Shown one piece after another: positions 21,893 through 33,150 of a stretch of 64,000 nucleotides of DNA (the stretch's first letter is position 1; every line of letters begins with the position of its first letter). The notes beneath the pieces are model-generated. The model saw nothing but the letters and a program-made list of their open reading frames with translations, had not been told where the DNA came from and did not search any database. This stretch comes from Abelmoschus esculentus (Eukaryota; Streptophyta; Magnoliopsida; Malvales; Malvaceae). Where the stretch lies: contig JAUCBN010000042.1 in assembly GCA_035048815.1 (NCBI GenBank), positions 1,984,001-2,048,000 on the forward strand, written 5' to 3'. A program made the translations under genes and the position numbers.

Positions 21893-24454
21893 AATATTTT
21901 TGGTGTTCTGATATGAACCTGAAATCTTTCTACTACCTAACTATTAATGTATCATCTAAACTTCACAATCATTAAATAAAAAATTTATATAATAAATTAA
22001 CAGAGAAACTGAATTTAAGATTTAAGATATAAAGATTTAGAATTTATAGATAATGATTAAATTTAAAAATGATGTTAAGATTTAGATAATTTACCTCTCG
22101 TATTGCACGAAATCTAAAAAATATACAATATGAATGGAGGATTAATATAATAGAAAATTAGGGATCGAGTTAGATGTAGAAAATATAGAAAATAGTGGAG
22201 AAAAAATATAAAAAAATTATAAAATTAAAGGATTAAATATGTAATTATATAAATTATTTTTATTCCAATAATCAAAATAGAAGTGAAGAATAATTTAGGG
22301 ATTATCTAGATAATTTATCTTTGTTTTTACTATATAAAGTGAGTACACCTAACGCTCAGTGACCAAATGTTTAAAAAAAGGAAAACATAAGTGATTATAA
22401 CAGTCAATTTTAAAAATAATTGACCAAAAGGGTACACAGAATAAAGGTAAGTGACCATTTTGATAGTTTATCCTAAATAATATATGTTTCCCCTAAAAAG
22501 AAAAACATAAGTAACTATGACAATCAAATTTTTTTATAATTTTTTAATTTTAAAACATAGTTATATCTTTTTAATAGTAATGTAGTTTTTGAAAAGTATT
22601 AGTTTAGGACTAATAGGCTTAAAATGGAGTTTAAAGGTTTAATTGAAAATTTTTGGGATTTAAGGATTAAATTGTAAGTTTTTGAAGTTCATGAGTACTT
22701 TCATGAAAAATCTGAAATTGTATGGGTTAATTTGTAAACTATATAAAAATTATTTTGTAATAAATTTTATCAAAAACCTTCATTAAAATATAAAAAATAG
22801 CCCTCTGCTTGTCAATCACTTTCTATTTTTGATGATTCATATGCCAAATCGTTGGCAGTTTGGTATATCCTATGCCACTATGCCAGCACTGCATTAGAGG
22901 CAGGATGGTGTTGACATGCTAAAAACAAGTTTTCCGGCAGAAACATATATATCGGCCTTGACCACGTCTACGACCACGATCACGACCACTTCCCAAAGGT
23001 CTGCCTGATTTTGGAAGTGCAATAAAAGATGATTCCTTGAAGACAACAATTTTATACAGGGACATTCTGACAAAGTCAAATGAAGCCAGAAAGAAATGGC
23101 AATACCGGCTGTTGTCTTCTTCGGCTTCACCCTTGGCTTCTCTTCCACCAGCAATGTCTCTAGGTTTAAGCTGTCAGGCAGGATATAATACGAGATACAA
23201 AAGGAGACATGGCTGGATTTTGGATTCTTTTCTTTAGCTTAGGAGAAAGAAAACATGGGATCAATTAATCCCCTCCGATTGTAACATATGTTTAGCAATC
23301 TTGGAAATGTTCTTTGAATCAAGTAAAATTGTATGTGGAAATCTACAGGGTCATGGTCACTATGTTCTCCATGAACAGATGATAAACGAACCTCTTGAAG
23401 AGATTACGGGAAAGTTACTAGACATGAACCCATCAGCAGCAACTCAGCTGTTAGAGAGCAGAGGCCTTGACATGATCCCATTCCCATGGGACATGGGCAC
23501 TGGTTGATGGCTTGAACAGAGCCACATAGATCGTCCTTATTTCATGCTCCTCTGCTATATCCACTTCGCTGGTAGTTGACTGTATGATCCGAGTTTCCAT
23601 TTCTTTTGTAGACTACAGAACCTAAAGAAAGGAGAGGTTTTAGAATATATATACAATAACGTTGTATATCTTATCAGATATATCTTTTAGGAAGAATTTA
23701 ATGATCCCGTAACACAAAGATCTTGCTATTTCCACAATACAAGTTAGGTTACATAAAAATCAATCGAAAAAAAAAATACCTTTATTTAAATTATTGGGTA
23801 TATCTAGTTATAATCATAGGTCGGCATAACCATAATTCTTATCGTATCGGATAAAACTAAAGCAGACGAAGTAGGTGAATTATTTAAATCTGTTTTTTTT
23901 CAAGTTTTTCAACTCATCATGTCTATTCCATATGTGCATAATGCTAGGCAACGGGGTACACATGCAGAGCCAGCAACTGATAAAAAGTTGACAAGATATA
24001 GAACACTTGCATGACACACACGCTAGTTTCCTTTTATATGTATAGTTATGTGTTCAATTATTTTTATTTTGAGTGTCGCAAATATTAATATTTGAATTTA
24101 TAACTTTTAAAAACAATAATCATTCCTTTAGTTGTTAAAATAAAATGATTCGTAGATATTCATATTAAATTAGATAGTTCTGGTCAAAAAAATAAATAAA
24201 TAAATTAGATAGTTGGAAATTAAATAATAAACAGAAATTGTTTCTCCATGTCCCCTTTTCCCCAGTTGGTTGTCGACCATTCCCAAAATGAAACCGGTGA
24301 AATCAAATCTTAAAATTAGGTTAGAGCCATCCATCACTTGATTTTGCCTAACAAGTATGAGGGGGAAGACTTTCTTGCACATTCTGAATGATTGAGATCT
24401 GGATAGAAAAAAAAGGCAAAGAAAGAACTGAACAGTGCCATCTTTTGCATCCCA
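21893..24454. other. Intergenic; unresolved small frames at 22.9-23.5 kb
   Basis: Mostly AT-rich. Around 22894-23507 GC rises and gene-like frames occur on both strands: minus 22894-23154 includes an Arg/Gly-rich alternative frame, and plus 23301-23507 reads LEEITGKLLDMNPSAATQLLESRG. No complete gene model with splice sites could be built and no family is recognised. It may be a decayed or non-coding transcribed locus. Confidence 0.3.
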
Positions 24455-25086
24455 GAGAAATTATTACATAAATTCGTTACACTATTTAAAATATAGTCTT
24501 CAACCAATAAAATTAAGATATATAATATTTTTTTCATATCATATTTATACATAAGCATCATCCAAATCATTCAATTTAATGTCTTTGATTTAAAAAATAA
24601 AAAAAAAATATTATTAAAGATTTCTTGAGTCATCTTTCTCTTTGTTCTTTAAATTTTTCCTAATTAATTTTTTATAGAGTTGGGGTTTAGGGTTAGGGGT
24701 TAGGGATTAAGGGATTAGGGTTTAGGGTTTAGGGTTTATGTGGTTTGTGGTTTATGGTTAGAGTTAGAGTTAGGGTTTAGAGTTTAGGGTTAGAGTTAGA
24801 GATTAGGGTTAGGGTTAGAGTTTAGGGTTATGGTTAATGGTTTAATGGTTAGGGTTAATTTTAGGGGTTAAAAAAAATTAATTAAAAAATTGAACAATAA
24901 AGAGGAAGACAACATAAAAAATCTTTGATAATAATAATTTTTTTTTTTAAAGCAAAGACATTAAAGTGGATGATTTGAATAATGCTTATGTGTGAATATG
25001 ATATGGAAATAATATATTATGTGTCTTAATTTAATTGGTTGAGACCATATCTTAGGTGGTGGAACGAGTCCATGTAATAATTTCTC
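24455..25086. mobile_element. Mutator-like MITE with telomere-like interior, copy 1
   Basis: A long inverted repeat: the left arm (GAGAAATTATTACATAAATT, then ATACATAAGCATCATCCAAA and TTTAATGTCTTTGATTT) pairs with the right arm (AAAGACATTAAAGTGGATG, GAATAATGCTTATGTGTGAA, TCCATGTAATAATTTCTC). Between the arms, at about 24681-24870, lie some 190 bp of degenerate TTTAGGG-like units (TTTAGGGTTTAGGGTTTA and variants). There is no coding capacity. A related element is at 53137-54095. No clear target duplication is visible for this copy. Confidence 0.75.
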
Positions 25087-26740
25087 CACGTCCTGGCTTA
25101 GTCTAAATGGTTTCCAAATGAGAATTTTATATGGCGTTAGATATCAATCTTTCCGAACATGATTTTTTCTGTTGTTTTTTCTAAATCAGTTACAGTATTA
25201 CAATAGTAACTATCTGTTCTAGAAAATATATTTAATCATTAGACATTAATCGTTCAATTATTGTTGTAATATTATTGGTGCTCGAACCTATGACTTCTAA
25301 GAACAACAACCTCTTAATTACTGAAGTTAGATGGTCCGTGCTCTTTTGTTATTTCTAACATAGTGAAAAAGGTGAAAAATTAATAGAAATATAACTTTAA
25401 GATAACTACGTAATTTTTTTTATTAAGGGTCAATTTAATCGTATGTTCTGAAACGATGATCTAAAATTTAAATTAACTTATAAATTATAAAATGTCTTAA
25501 TTAAATTCTCGAAATATCAAAGTTTGTATCATATCAATAGTTCATTCTATTAACCTAGTTATCCATTTTGGCATTAATTTTAGGACATCTAATAAAATTA
25601 TAGTTATATTTTGATATATAAATTGTCTACCTAAAATATTGTACGACCTTTTTCAAAATCAAAATTTAAAATTTTTTATAGTTTACACGACCCGTATATC
25701 AAATTTTTTTTCTTCACAAAATTAACCCCTTTAATTAATTTTCATGGGCCAATCATTGTAATAAAAAATGTCACACCTCATTGACTTATTAAGGCAACAC
25801 TGCTGTTGTTGTTGGTAAGTCCGATCATGGAGATTCTTCACGATAACCATACACTTCCCATATTCCAATCCCAACCCTCCATCTTCAAAAAACTTTGATA
25901 CCTTTCTGTTGGCGCAAAAATAAACCAGTACAAGTGCAATAATTATCAGATGATTACTTTGCTTAATTTCTCATCAGATTGACGTTTCTCCAACTCATCA
26001 GTAATGGATTCTTATAATAAACGATTCGATTTCGACAGCCGGTGGGGGTTTTCGCATCAGCCGTGCAGGAAAATGTCACCTCAGTTGGATATGAGGAATC
26101 GTGTGTTATCCAGGGAAAACTCCATTTCCATTAGAGTACAGCTACAGACCACCAGCTCTAACATTCCCATGTCGCTGTAAGAATCCATTACACTGCTTTT
26201 GTCTTCTTGCAGGAAATCATAGTCAAAGGTTGTAACTTGAAAGCACACATCCTCATTTGACTTGTGTACTGCACTGTAATCTGAATAGATTTTCATTGCT
26301 GGTGAGATTTTTCTGGTCTTGTCTTCTGTAATCTGCAGCAGCAGGCGTGCAAATGAAGGACAAGGAAATCTACTTCAAATCATATATTTTTCTGCAGTTT
26401 GCTTGTACTGTATTAACCATATATAGAAATACCATATCACCAAATCAGAAAAAAGAAACCCCATTTCGCCATTGTCTTGTTATAAATAGTACTGTTTCTT
26501 TGACTATGAGTGATTGAGTGGTGGGACCGCAAGTTGACCCCTTTTGCATTTGCCCAGTCACTATATAAATTGCTTCGCTCCACCTTGTTGCCACTCGTGC
26601 ACTTGTGAGTTGTGTCTGATTCTCGGCGTTGCTGCATAAGCAATAAGGTAAGGTTTAGTGATTTGCCTGTTCAATGTTCATTAGTTTTCGATTTTGTTTT
26701 ACTTGAATTAATTGTTGTTGCTTCACGACAGGTTTCGATC
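25087..26740. other. Intergenic and IPT upstream region; small frames on both strands
   Basis: Plus 26004-26180 encodes 58 residues (MDSYNKRFDFDSRWGF...), and minus 26081-26296 encodes 71 residues over the same DNA. Neither is recognised and they cannot both be typical genes. A probable 5'-UTR intron of the isopentenyltransferase gene runs 26648-26731 (AAG/GTAAGG to GACAG). Confidence 0.35.
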
Positions 26741-27700
26741 ATGATGTTTTCGGTGTCTATGTGCAAGCGGATGATGTCTGTACTAGACATGCCTTCCGGG
26801 GTGACCAGGCCGAACTTCTTTAGGCCAAGGTGGGAGAAAGAGAAGGTTGTGTTCCTACTAGGAGCGACCGGAACCGGAAAGTCCCGGCTTTCGATTGACC
26901 TCGCAACCCGATTTCCAGCGGAAATTATAAATTCAGATAAGATACAAGTACATGCGGGGCTTGACATAGCAACCAACAAAATCCCCGAGGAAGAACGGTG
27001 TGGGATTCCACACCATTTGTTAGGTGTGATACATCCCAACGCGGATTTTACAGTGACGGATTTCGTCCATATGGCTTCGGATGCCACAGAATCAATTTTG
27101 TCACGCAGTCAGGTTCCGATCATTGCCGGAGGTTCGAATTCGTACATCGAGTCCTTAAATGATGATTTCCTATTCCGATCGAAATATGAATGTTGCTTCC
27201 TATTCGTGGACGTAGCAATGCCGGTGCTCGATCGATACATATCGGACCGAGTCGATAAGATGGTTGAAATGGGAATGGTTGATGAAGTGAGGAACTTCTT
27301 TGATGCCAATGCGAACTACACGGTGGGGATTAGGAAAGCCATCGGCGTCCCGGAATTCGACCGCTACTTCCGAGCCGAACCGTTTTTGAACAAGCGGGAA
27401 CGTGACCAACTGCTGCAAGAAGCAATACAAGAGATCAAAAGGAACACCTGCACATTAGCTCGTCGACAATTGGAAAAGATCCACCGGCTGAAGAACAAGA
27501 AGAATTGGAAGATACACAGGGTGGACGCCACTGAAGTCTTCCTCCGGCGCAGCAAAAAAGCCGACGAGGCGTGGGAAAAGCTCGTAGCCGGTCCTAGTAC
27601 AGAGATAGTGGCTGAATTTCTATATAATTTCAACCCGGAAACACTGATCAACAATCCCACCATTAGAGTGCCATCACTCCCTTGTGGCATCATGCTGTAA
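26741..27700 (+). CDS. IPT5: Adenylate isopentenyltransferase (IPT5-like), cytokinin synthesis
   Basis: The enzyme transfers the isopentenyl group of DMAPP to ATP/ADP, the first step of cytokinin synthesis, usually in plastids. The coding sequence is intronless with 319 residues. The ATG at 26741 is chosen because it follows a plausible 5'-UTR intron acceptor; the frame upstream lacks support. The P-loop GATGTGKS is at 41-48, then IDLATRFPAEIINSDKIQVH, GIPHHLLGVIHP and PIIAGGSNSYIE. The C-terminal HRVDATEVFLRRSKKADEAW resembles IPT5 more than IPT3. Against relatives the segment after SNSYIE is slightly different (SLNDDFLF), but no catalytic loss is evident. The paralogue assignment is moderate. 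Confidence 0.92.
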   Translation: MMFSVSMCKRMMSVLDMPSGVTRPNFFRPRWEKEKVVFLLGATGTGKSRLSIDLATRFPAEIINSDKIQVHAGLDIATNKIPEEERCGIPHHLLGVIHPNADFTVTDFVHMASDATESILSRSQVPIIAGGSNSYIESLNDDFLFRSKYECCFLFVDVAMPVLDRYISDRVDKMVEMGMVDEVRNFFDANANYTVGIRKAIGVPEFDRYFRAEPFLNKRERDQLLQEAIQEIKRNTCTLARRQLEKIHRLKNKKNWKIHRVDATEVFLRRSKKADEAWEKLVAGPSTEIVAEFLYNFNPETLINNPTIRVPSLPCGIML

Positions 27701-29156
27701 AATCACATCTGACCCAGGAATAACTAGTAAATTGATACATTTTCAAGGTTCTTTTTTCTAATAATGGAGATATGCTACTTTATGGAACTCACTTTCCGGA
27801 AACAAATAAAAAGATGCTCAAATTTCATGGCCCGTTCCATTTAATGATCTGAATACATTTTTTACTTTCACCTTTTTGGCGTCTTGTCGGTTGACATTTT
27901 TCTTACACAACCCTATTGTTCTTATTACAAGTTAATTACATTTATTATAGATCATTTATTATTGATATTATGAAATCAAATGGTTAAAAAATCGTCTTGA
28001 TATTATATATTCCAAGATCATTATTTTTTAAAAATAAATATAAATATAATAAAATTATTTATCCTTATTTGATTATAAATATTTATTTATATATAAACTA
28101 ATGTTTGGAAATTAAAATTAAAATTTTATTCGAAGATGCTAAAGCTCCTCTAAGAGATTATATAAATTATTTTTTTCCTTGAATGTACGGACTGTATATA
28201 AATTATGGTTGTTATTAAATGGGTGGATATAAATATTCTCCACTAACACTGAATGCTTGATCGAGTTTATAATATAAATATACCACAATACTATATATAA
28301 TTATTACTTAACTAGTAAATGGTCCGTTTAAAAAGTATTTTAAATCATTCTTCAAAAAGTTGAAGGTAAACTTTTTATCTGTGATTATTTTAATCGAAAG
28401 CAATTTTCAAGTCTTCATAGAATAATTTGAATGTTATTTTAGCCATGATTAAGATTTTTATAGATTTTTAATTCGTAGAACATGAAATTAAAATTGAAAA
28501 ACCTTATTGTACTCATAAATTCCAATACATATTGGATTTAGAAATGGGCACGGGTCGGATCTGATTTTCGGCTCATCCGAATTCGACCCGAACACAAATA
28601 CTCTAAATCTGACTTTGACACTACCGGAATAATTTTTTAAAAAAATCTGACCCGACCCAACCTATAGAAAAAAATAAATTTAGGGATAAAATTGTAAAAA
28701 AATAATTTTCAAAGACTTGATTATAAAAAATATAATTTTAAGAATTAAATTATAATACAAAATAATTTTAAAGACTTAATTATAAAAAATTATAAATAGA
28801 TGACCATTATTATAAATATCCCTAAAAATTATGAAAAATTATCCCAAATAGGTCGGGGCGAGTGATTATTGGTTAATTTTCTAAAAAAAGAATAAACCCT
28901 TTAATATTTAGTTTGTTCTCGAAGAAAAATAGTTGATTAAAATAGAGTATATAATGAATAGGTGACATGTATCACTATTTGAATGGAAAAAAATATATTT
29001 ATTAAATTAAATTTATATAAATAAAATTTTTCATGTCATCACTTTATTAGTTTTTAACGTCAAGTTGTTATATTAGAATCATTTTAATAATTAAATAATA
29101 TATTTATTGTTTTTTTCTAAAGAATAATAACAATTTCATTATTAGTCTTATAATTA
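27701..29156. other. Intergenic, AT-rich, no gene seen
   Basis: AT-rich spacer after the isopentenyltransferase gene. No gene or clear repeat is identified. Confidence 0.45.
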
Positions 29157-29390
29157 GAGTGCAAATCATCTGCCTCTTTCTCATACTTCTATTTATGCCT
29201 CTACTTTTAATTAGAGGGTTTAGGGGTTTTGGTTAGGGTTTAGGGAATTAGGTGTAGGATGTATTTTTTAAAGGGAAATATTTAGGATTTAGAATATAAA
29301 AAATAAGAGTTTAGGGTTATGATTTATTTTTTTTAAAAAGCAAAGGATATATAAAAGGAGGTACATAAAGGAGGCAGGGGATTTTTATTC
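29157..29390. mobile_element. Mutator-like MITE with telomere-like interior, separate family
   Basis: A 234-bp element flanked by a perfect 9-bp direct repeat TTATAATTA (29148-29156 and 29391-29399). Its left end GAGTGCAAATCATCTGCCTC pairs imperfectly with the complement of the right end, GAATAAAAATCCCCTGCCTC. The interior at about 29211-29325 contains degenerate TTTAGGG-like units (GGTTAGGGTTTAGGG). Its ends differ from those of the element at 24455. Confidence 0.82.
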
Positions 29391-29675
29391 TTATAATTAA
29401 GTGTTTTTTTTACGTAGTTTACCTATTTTAAATCACCAGAAGAGAGATGCAATTGCCATTAAAACCTGTAAGGTTGTGGTTTGATGAGCAAAATAAAAGA
29501 AAACTGTTAATTTATCAGCCTTTTTCTTTTATAATTCGTCAATCAACAAACCAGACAACCCCATCTTTTCCCAGTATTCAAATCCTTCTAGCTCCTTGAG
29601 AAAGAAGAAGAAAATCCCCTCCTAATTCTAACTATATTCCCAAACTATACAACACCCACAGCTCTGAAGCATCTT

Positions 29676-29810
29676 CTAGTCATGCCAACAAAGGAGTAAC
29701 ACAGTACATCTCCATATGATATACAGCCTTCCCCTTTGCTCTCTAATTTGCTTTGAACACCTTTGCCACGATCGACTCTTCATACTCCTCATGGGAAAGC
29801 TTTCTGCCAT
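29676..29810 (-). CDS. DVL/ROTUNDIFOLIA-like (RTFL) small peptide
   Basis: DVL/RTFL peptides are small plasma-membrane-associated regulators of cell proliferation and organ shape. The likely product is 44 residues, from the ATG at 29810 (MAESFPMRS). The longer upstream frame reaching 29939 is not family-like, so this start is preferred. The conserved RTF region is QRGRLYIIWRCTVLLLCWHD at the very C-terminus, ending in the invariant CWHD, preceded by a basic Ser-rich stretch. It is single-exon, as the family usually is. A Trp replaces the Arg found in many members of the YIIRRC block. Confidence 0.9.
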   Translation of the reverse strand: MAESFPMRSMKSRSWQRCSKQIREQRGRLYIIWRCTVLLLCWHD

Positions 29811-29939
29811 ATCAGAATTCAGAATCAAAAGCTTCTTCTCTGGTAATATCTGCAGGTAATGTGAGTTTGAGAGGGTGTGGAGGAGATTGAAGTTGAACCC
29901 CTCTTTATAACCAACAAAATCAGCTGAAGATATGAGCAT

Positions 29940-32009
29940 GTGGTGGCTGACAAACGATTGGCCCCCCAGCTAGGGTCACACAGGGCATCGTGTCCCACTG
30001 GTTTCGAGTGAGAAGATAAGGCAAAGTTGTTTTAAAAGATTGTCTGGTACCCCAAAACTATGGTGAAAGTGAAATGTCATGGGAGAGGCTCAGCTATGTC
30101 TCGCATGCATCATCAATACTATTCGTGCTTTTACCTTACCCGCAATGTCTTGTTTACTTATTTCAACAGTCTTAAGCTCGAGAACTTACAATTTTCGAAA
30201 CTTGTTTATATCGGATGAAGTAGGGCCTAGAAATCGATCACTAGCCAACTATAAGCTTGCTACTCTCGTGTGTCACGTGTTCCATGTCGTCGGTAAGGCC
30301 AACCGATAAACAGTCCTAGTCAACCCGACATGCAGGCCAACTATGATTGTCGGTTGTAATAATGAACCAGTTTAAAGCCTCATGTTTCTCAAATTTGCTG
30401 CCCTACTTATCCTGGTGGCCATGGCCATCGAGGACATGCCATAAAGTCACTGACTGCTCTTTGGGTAGACACTCTTTTAGTCTCAGAAACAACTTGACAT
30501 CGCCCTGGATGTGACCCGTAGGGTGAACATGTTGGGTCAGAGCTTTAGAAGCTGGTGGCGGCAACCGTGCCACGTTTGCTCTTGCATGGGAAGGGAGATG
30601 ATCGATGATAACCATATGCGGGTCCAGCTGCCCACGTGAGGGAACTGTCCCGTTGTAATTGTTGGTGTTTTGCATGAAAAAGGAGTTCTGCATCAAGCTT
30701 ATCTTAAGGCAAAAAGAGAAAAATCAAAAGAAGCTGACAAAAGTGGCAAATGTTGGCTGAATTCCATTGGGATGCAAGCTGTAACCAAGGAGGTGGTGAT
30801 GCCGTGATGGTGGTGGTGATAAGGAAACGTACACATTAGAAAGCAAAAATAGACAAAGCTAATTAATTTTCTTCGTCATGAAACTAATTGGAAAAATGAG
30901 AATGTTGCTGCAAACTTCAATGAAAAAAAATCCAAGTTGTCGACGAGATTTTGTTGCGTTGTTTATTGTTGCGATGGAGATTCATAAGAATTGCGAGAGA
31001 AAAATTATTAGATAAGTATATGATATTTCTCTATGATTTTATGTAGTAATAATTTTTTTTTTACTTTTAAAGTAAATCTTTATCTCTTTATTATATGTTA
31101 TTAAATAGTGGATAATTACGTTAAAATATATAAATCTTATCGGATGAACCATAAATGATACAGTGAATTAGATAAGTAAAAAATTTTTGCCCTGTTCTAT
31201 ACCTACTACAAAATTCTTAAAATTTAATTTCTAAACTTTAGCCCTAATTATAAAAATCCTAAACCCTACCTCTACACCTTACTCCTAAATTCTATAACCC
31301 TAATCTCCGACCTTAAGCTCTAAACATAAACCCACTTATTTAAAATAAAACATCAATAAAAACATACTTAAAAATAGACAGATTTATACACGAACTAGAT
31401 ATATCTTATAATTTCTATAGTTAGTGGGTCATGTCAAATGATCAAAGTAAACGGGGAAGAGGCATTTGGTTAAAATCTAAAAGGGTAAACTACACCCAAA
31501 GTCACCTAATTATGATTGTGTTCTTGTTTTGGTCACCCAAAAGCATCACTAATGTTACCACTGACGGATCGGCTCGCCCTAAAATTTTTAAAATTCATTC
31601 ATTTGGCTTTGATTTTTTAAATTTTTATAAATTAATCCTTAAATTTTTAAAATTTTTATGATTGTGCCCACTCTGAATTTTTTAAATTTTATGACTTGTA
31701 CCCACTTTAAAGTATATTTTGATTTGTGTCCGCCCTCATAAATTTTTCTAGATCCGCCACTGAATGTTACGTTTTAATTCTGTTTTGATAATCGATTGTT
31801 AAAATTTTAATAGAGATAGTAATATAAATTGATGTAATAATAAATTTAGTCTTAAAATTTATATATTTTATTAATTAAATCTTAAATCAAAATAATCCAT
31901 CAAATATTCTTGTCAAACCACAAATTTTCCATCCTTTTTTTCTTCCTCCGCAACATTCCTCTTCCCCTTCCCCCCTTTCTTCTCTTCACTGATCATTCAC
32001 TGATAGAAT
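29940..32009. other. Intergenic; one unrecognised minus frame at 30403-30696
   Basis: Minus 30403-30696 encodes 97 residues (MMQNSFFMQNTNNYNGTV..., ending in GHGHQDK) in a less AT-rich patch. No family is recognised and it may be chance. At about 31250-31340 there are AACCCTAA-like degenerate telomere-type words, and from 31486 a fragment GGGTAAACTACACCCAAAGT resembling the start of the inverted repeat at 60152. Confidence 0.35.
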
Positions 32010-32816
32010 TAGTGTATTATTGGAGTAATCTTAATATTCGGAGGTTGCTCATGGCCGTTGCACTATTTTTTTCTTATTTTCTTCTTCATGATCCCTATAG
32101 CTTTTGTTCAATCTCTAGCCAATATTGATGGGATTGAGAAGTTTTTTCCTTTCTTGAGGCGATTAATAGAAAAGTAAGTTGCTTGTCAGTTTTCCTCTAT
32201 ATAATATAATATGTCATTCATGTATTTGACCTTCTAAACGTATCCTGTATTATATCTCCATCTTGTCTAACCATTTTCTCAAGCAGGGAATGGAAAGAGA
32301 TGGCATCTTGCAATACGAATATTATACTGTAATGGAAGGAAGGATGTATTCAATTGTTTATTTCTTGAACCTTATGGAAACGCTACAGTTCCAATTACTT
32401 CTGCTTCTGTTCAGGAATTTGCAGCTAGTAAAATAGTCAAATTTTCTAACTTCCTGTGTGAAAAGTTAAACTTCATTTTGGTGTAGTTTCATGGTGAACT
32501 TGTGGAAAATTTTCACCTGCTAAATGTAGAACTTTGCTCTCAATGGGAGGGGAAGAAAAAATTAAGAAAATGAATATTTTAGCAGCAGTGACATACTGAT
32601 CTTCAGTCTTCACCACAGGCTGATATCTGAACATGATCATTAGGTTTAATATTCCCTTCAACTCTAATCAATGTTCCAAGACTTGAAGTAGGAGAAATTT
32701 CAATTACTGGAAAACACTTTTCAGGGAGTCTGTCAAGTCTATCCAAGGGTTTCTTCCTGGGATCATACTGAAGATATTTCTTATTCTACTTTCAACAATT
32801 CTTATGATAATGTCCA

Positions 32817-33048
32817 TGTTGAAAGGCTTGTTTAGCTTAGCTGAATTTGTTGAATCGGTTTATAAGGTGGTTAGGTAGTTAGATTTGTTGAACCACCTTT
32901 GTGATGTGTATAAATAAGTTGTCTTTCAATACCTTTTACACATGATAATAAACAGAAGCATATCAGATTGCTTTCTTCTTCCCTTGCTTCCATTCTTTAC
33001 TTTTCGGCTCAAACACCGATCACCTGAGCACTCATCGGAGACTTGACA
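32817..33048 (+). repeat. 5' LTR
   Basis: 232 bp, TG...CA. It contains a TATA-like TATAAATAAG at about 32908 and is followed directly by the primer binding site. Confidence 0.96.
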
Positions 33049-33060
33049 TGGTATCAGAGC
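33049..33060 (+). other. Primer binding site
   Basis: TGGTATCAGAGC directly after the LTR end is the classic plant copia primer binding site, complementary to the 3' region of initiator methionine tRNA. Confidence 0.93.
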
Positions 33061-33150
33061 CACCGCCGGCGGTCATCTGTCTCCGACATTTGGACCAGAA
33101 CTGCAGATCGTTGATGTAAGTCTACTTTTCCAGTTTCAAGTCGCTGATTC

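Noticed and set aside
24681..24870. True telomere or chromosome end
   Set aside because: The TTTAGGG-like units are degenerate, short and enclosed by inverted arms with genes on both sides.
29811..29939. Longer 87-residue start for the DVL peptide
   Set aside because: The extra N-terminal 43 residues do not resemble the family; the ATG at 29810 gives a typical length.
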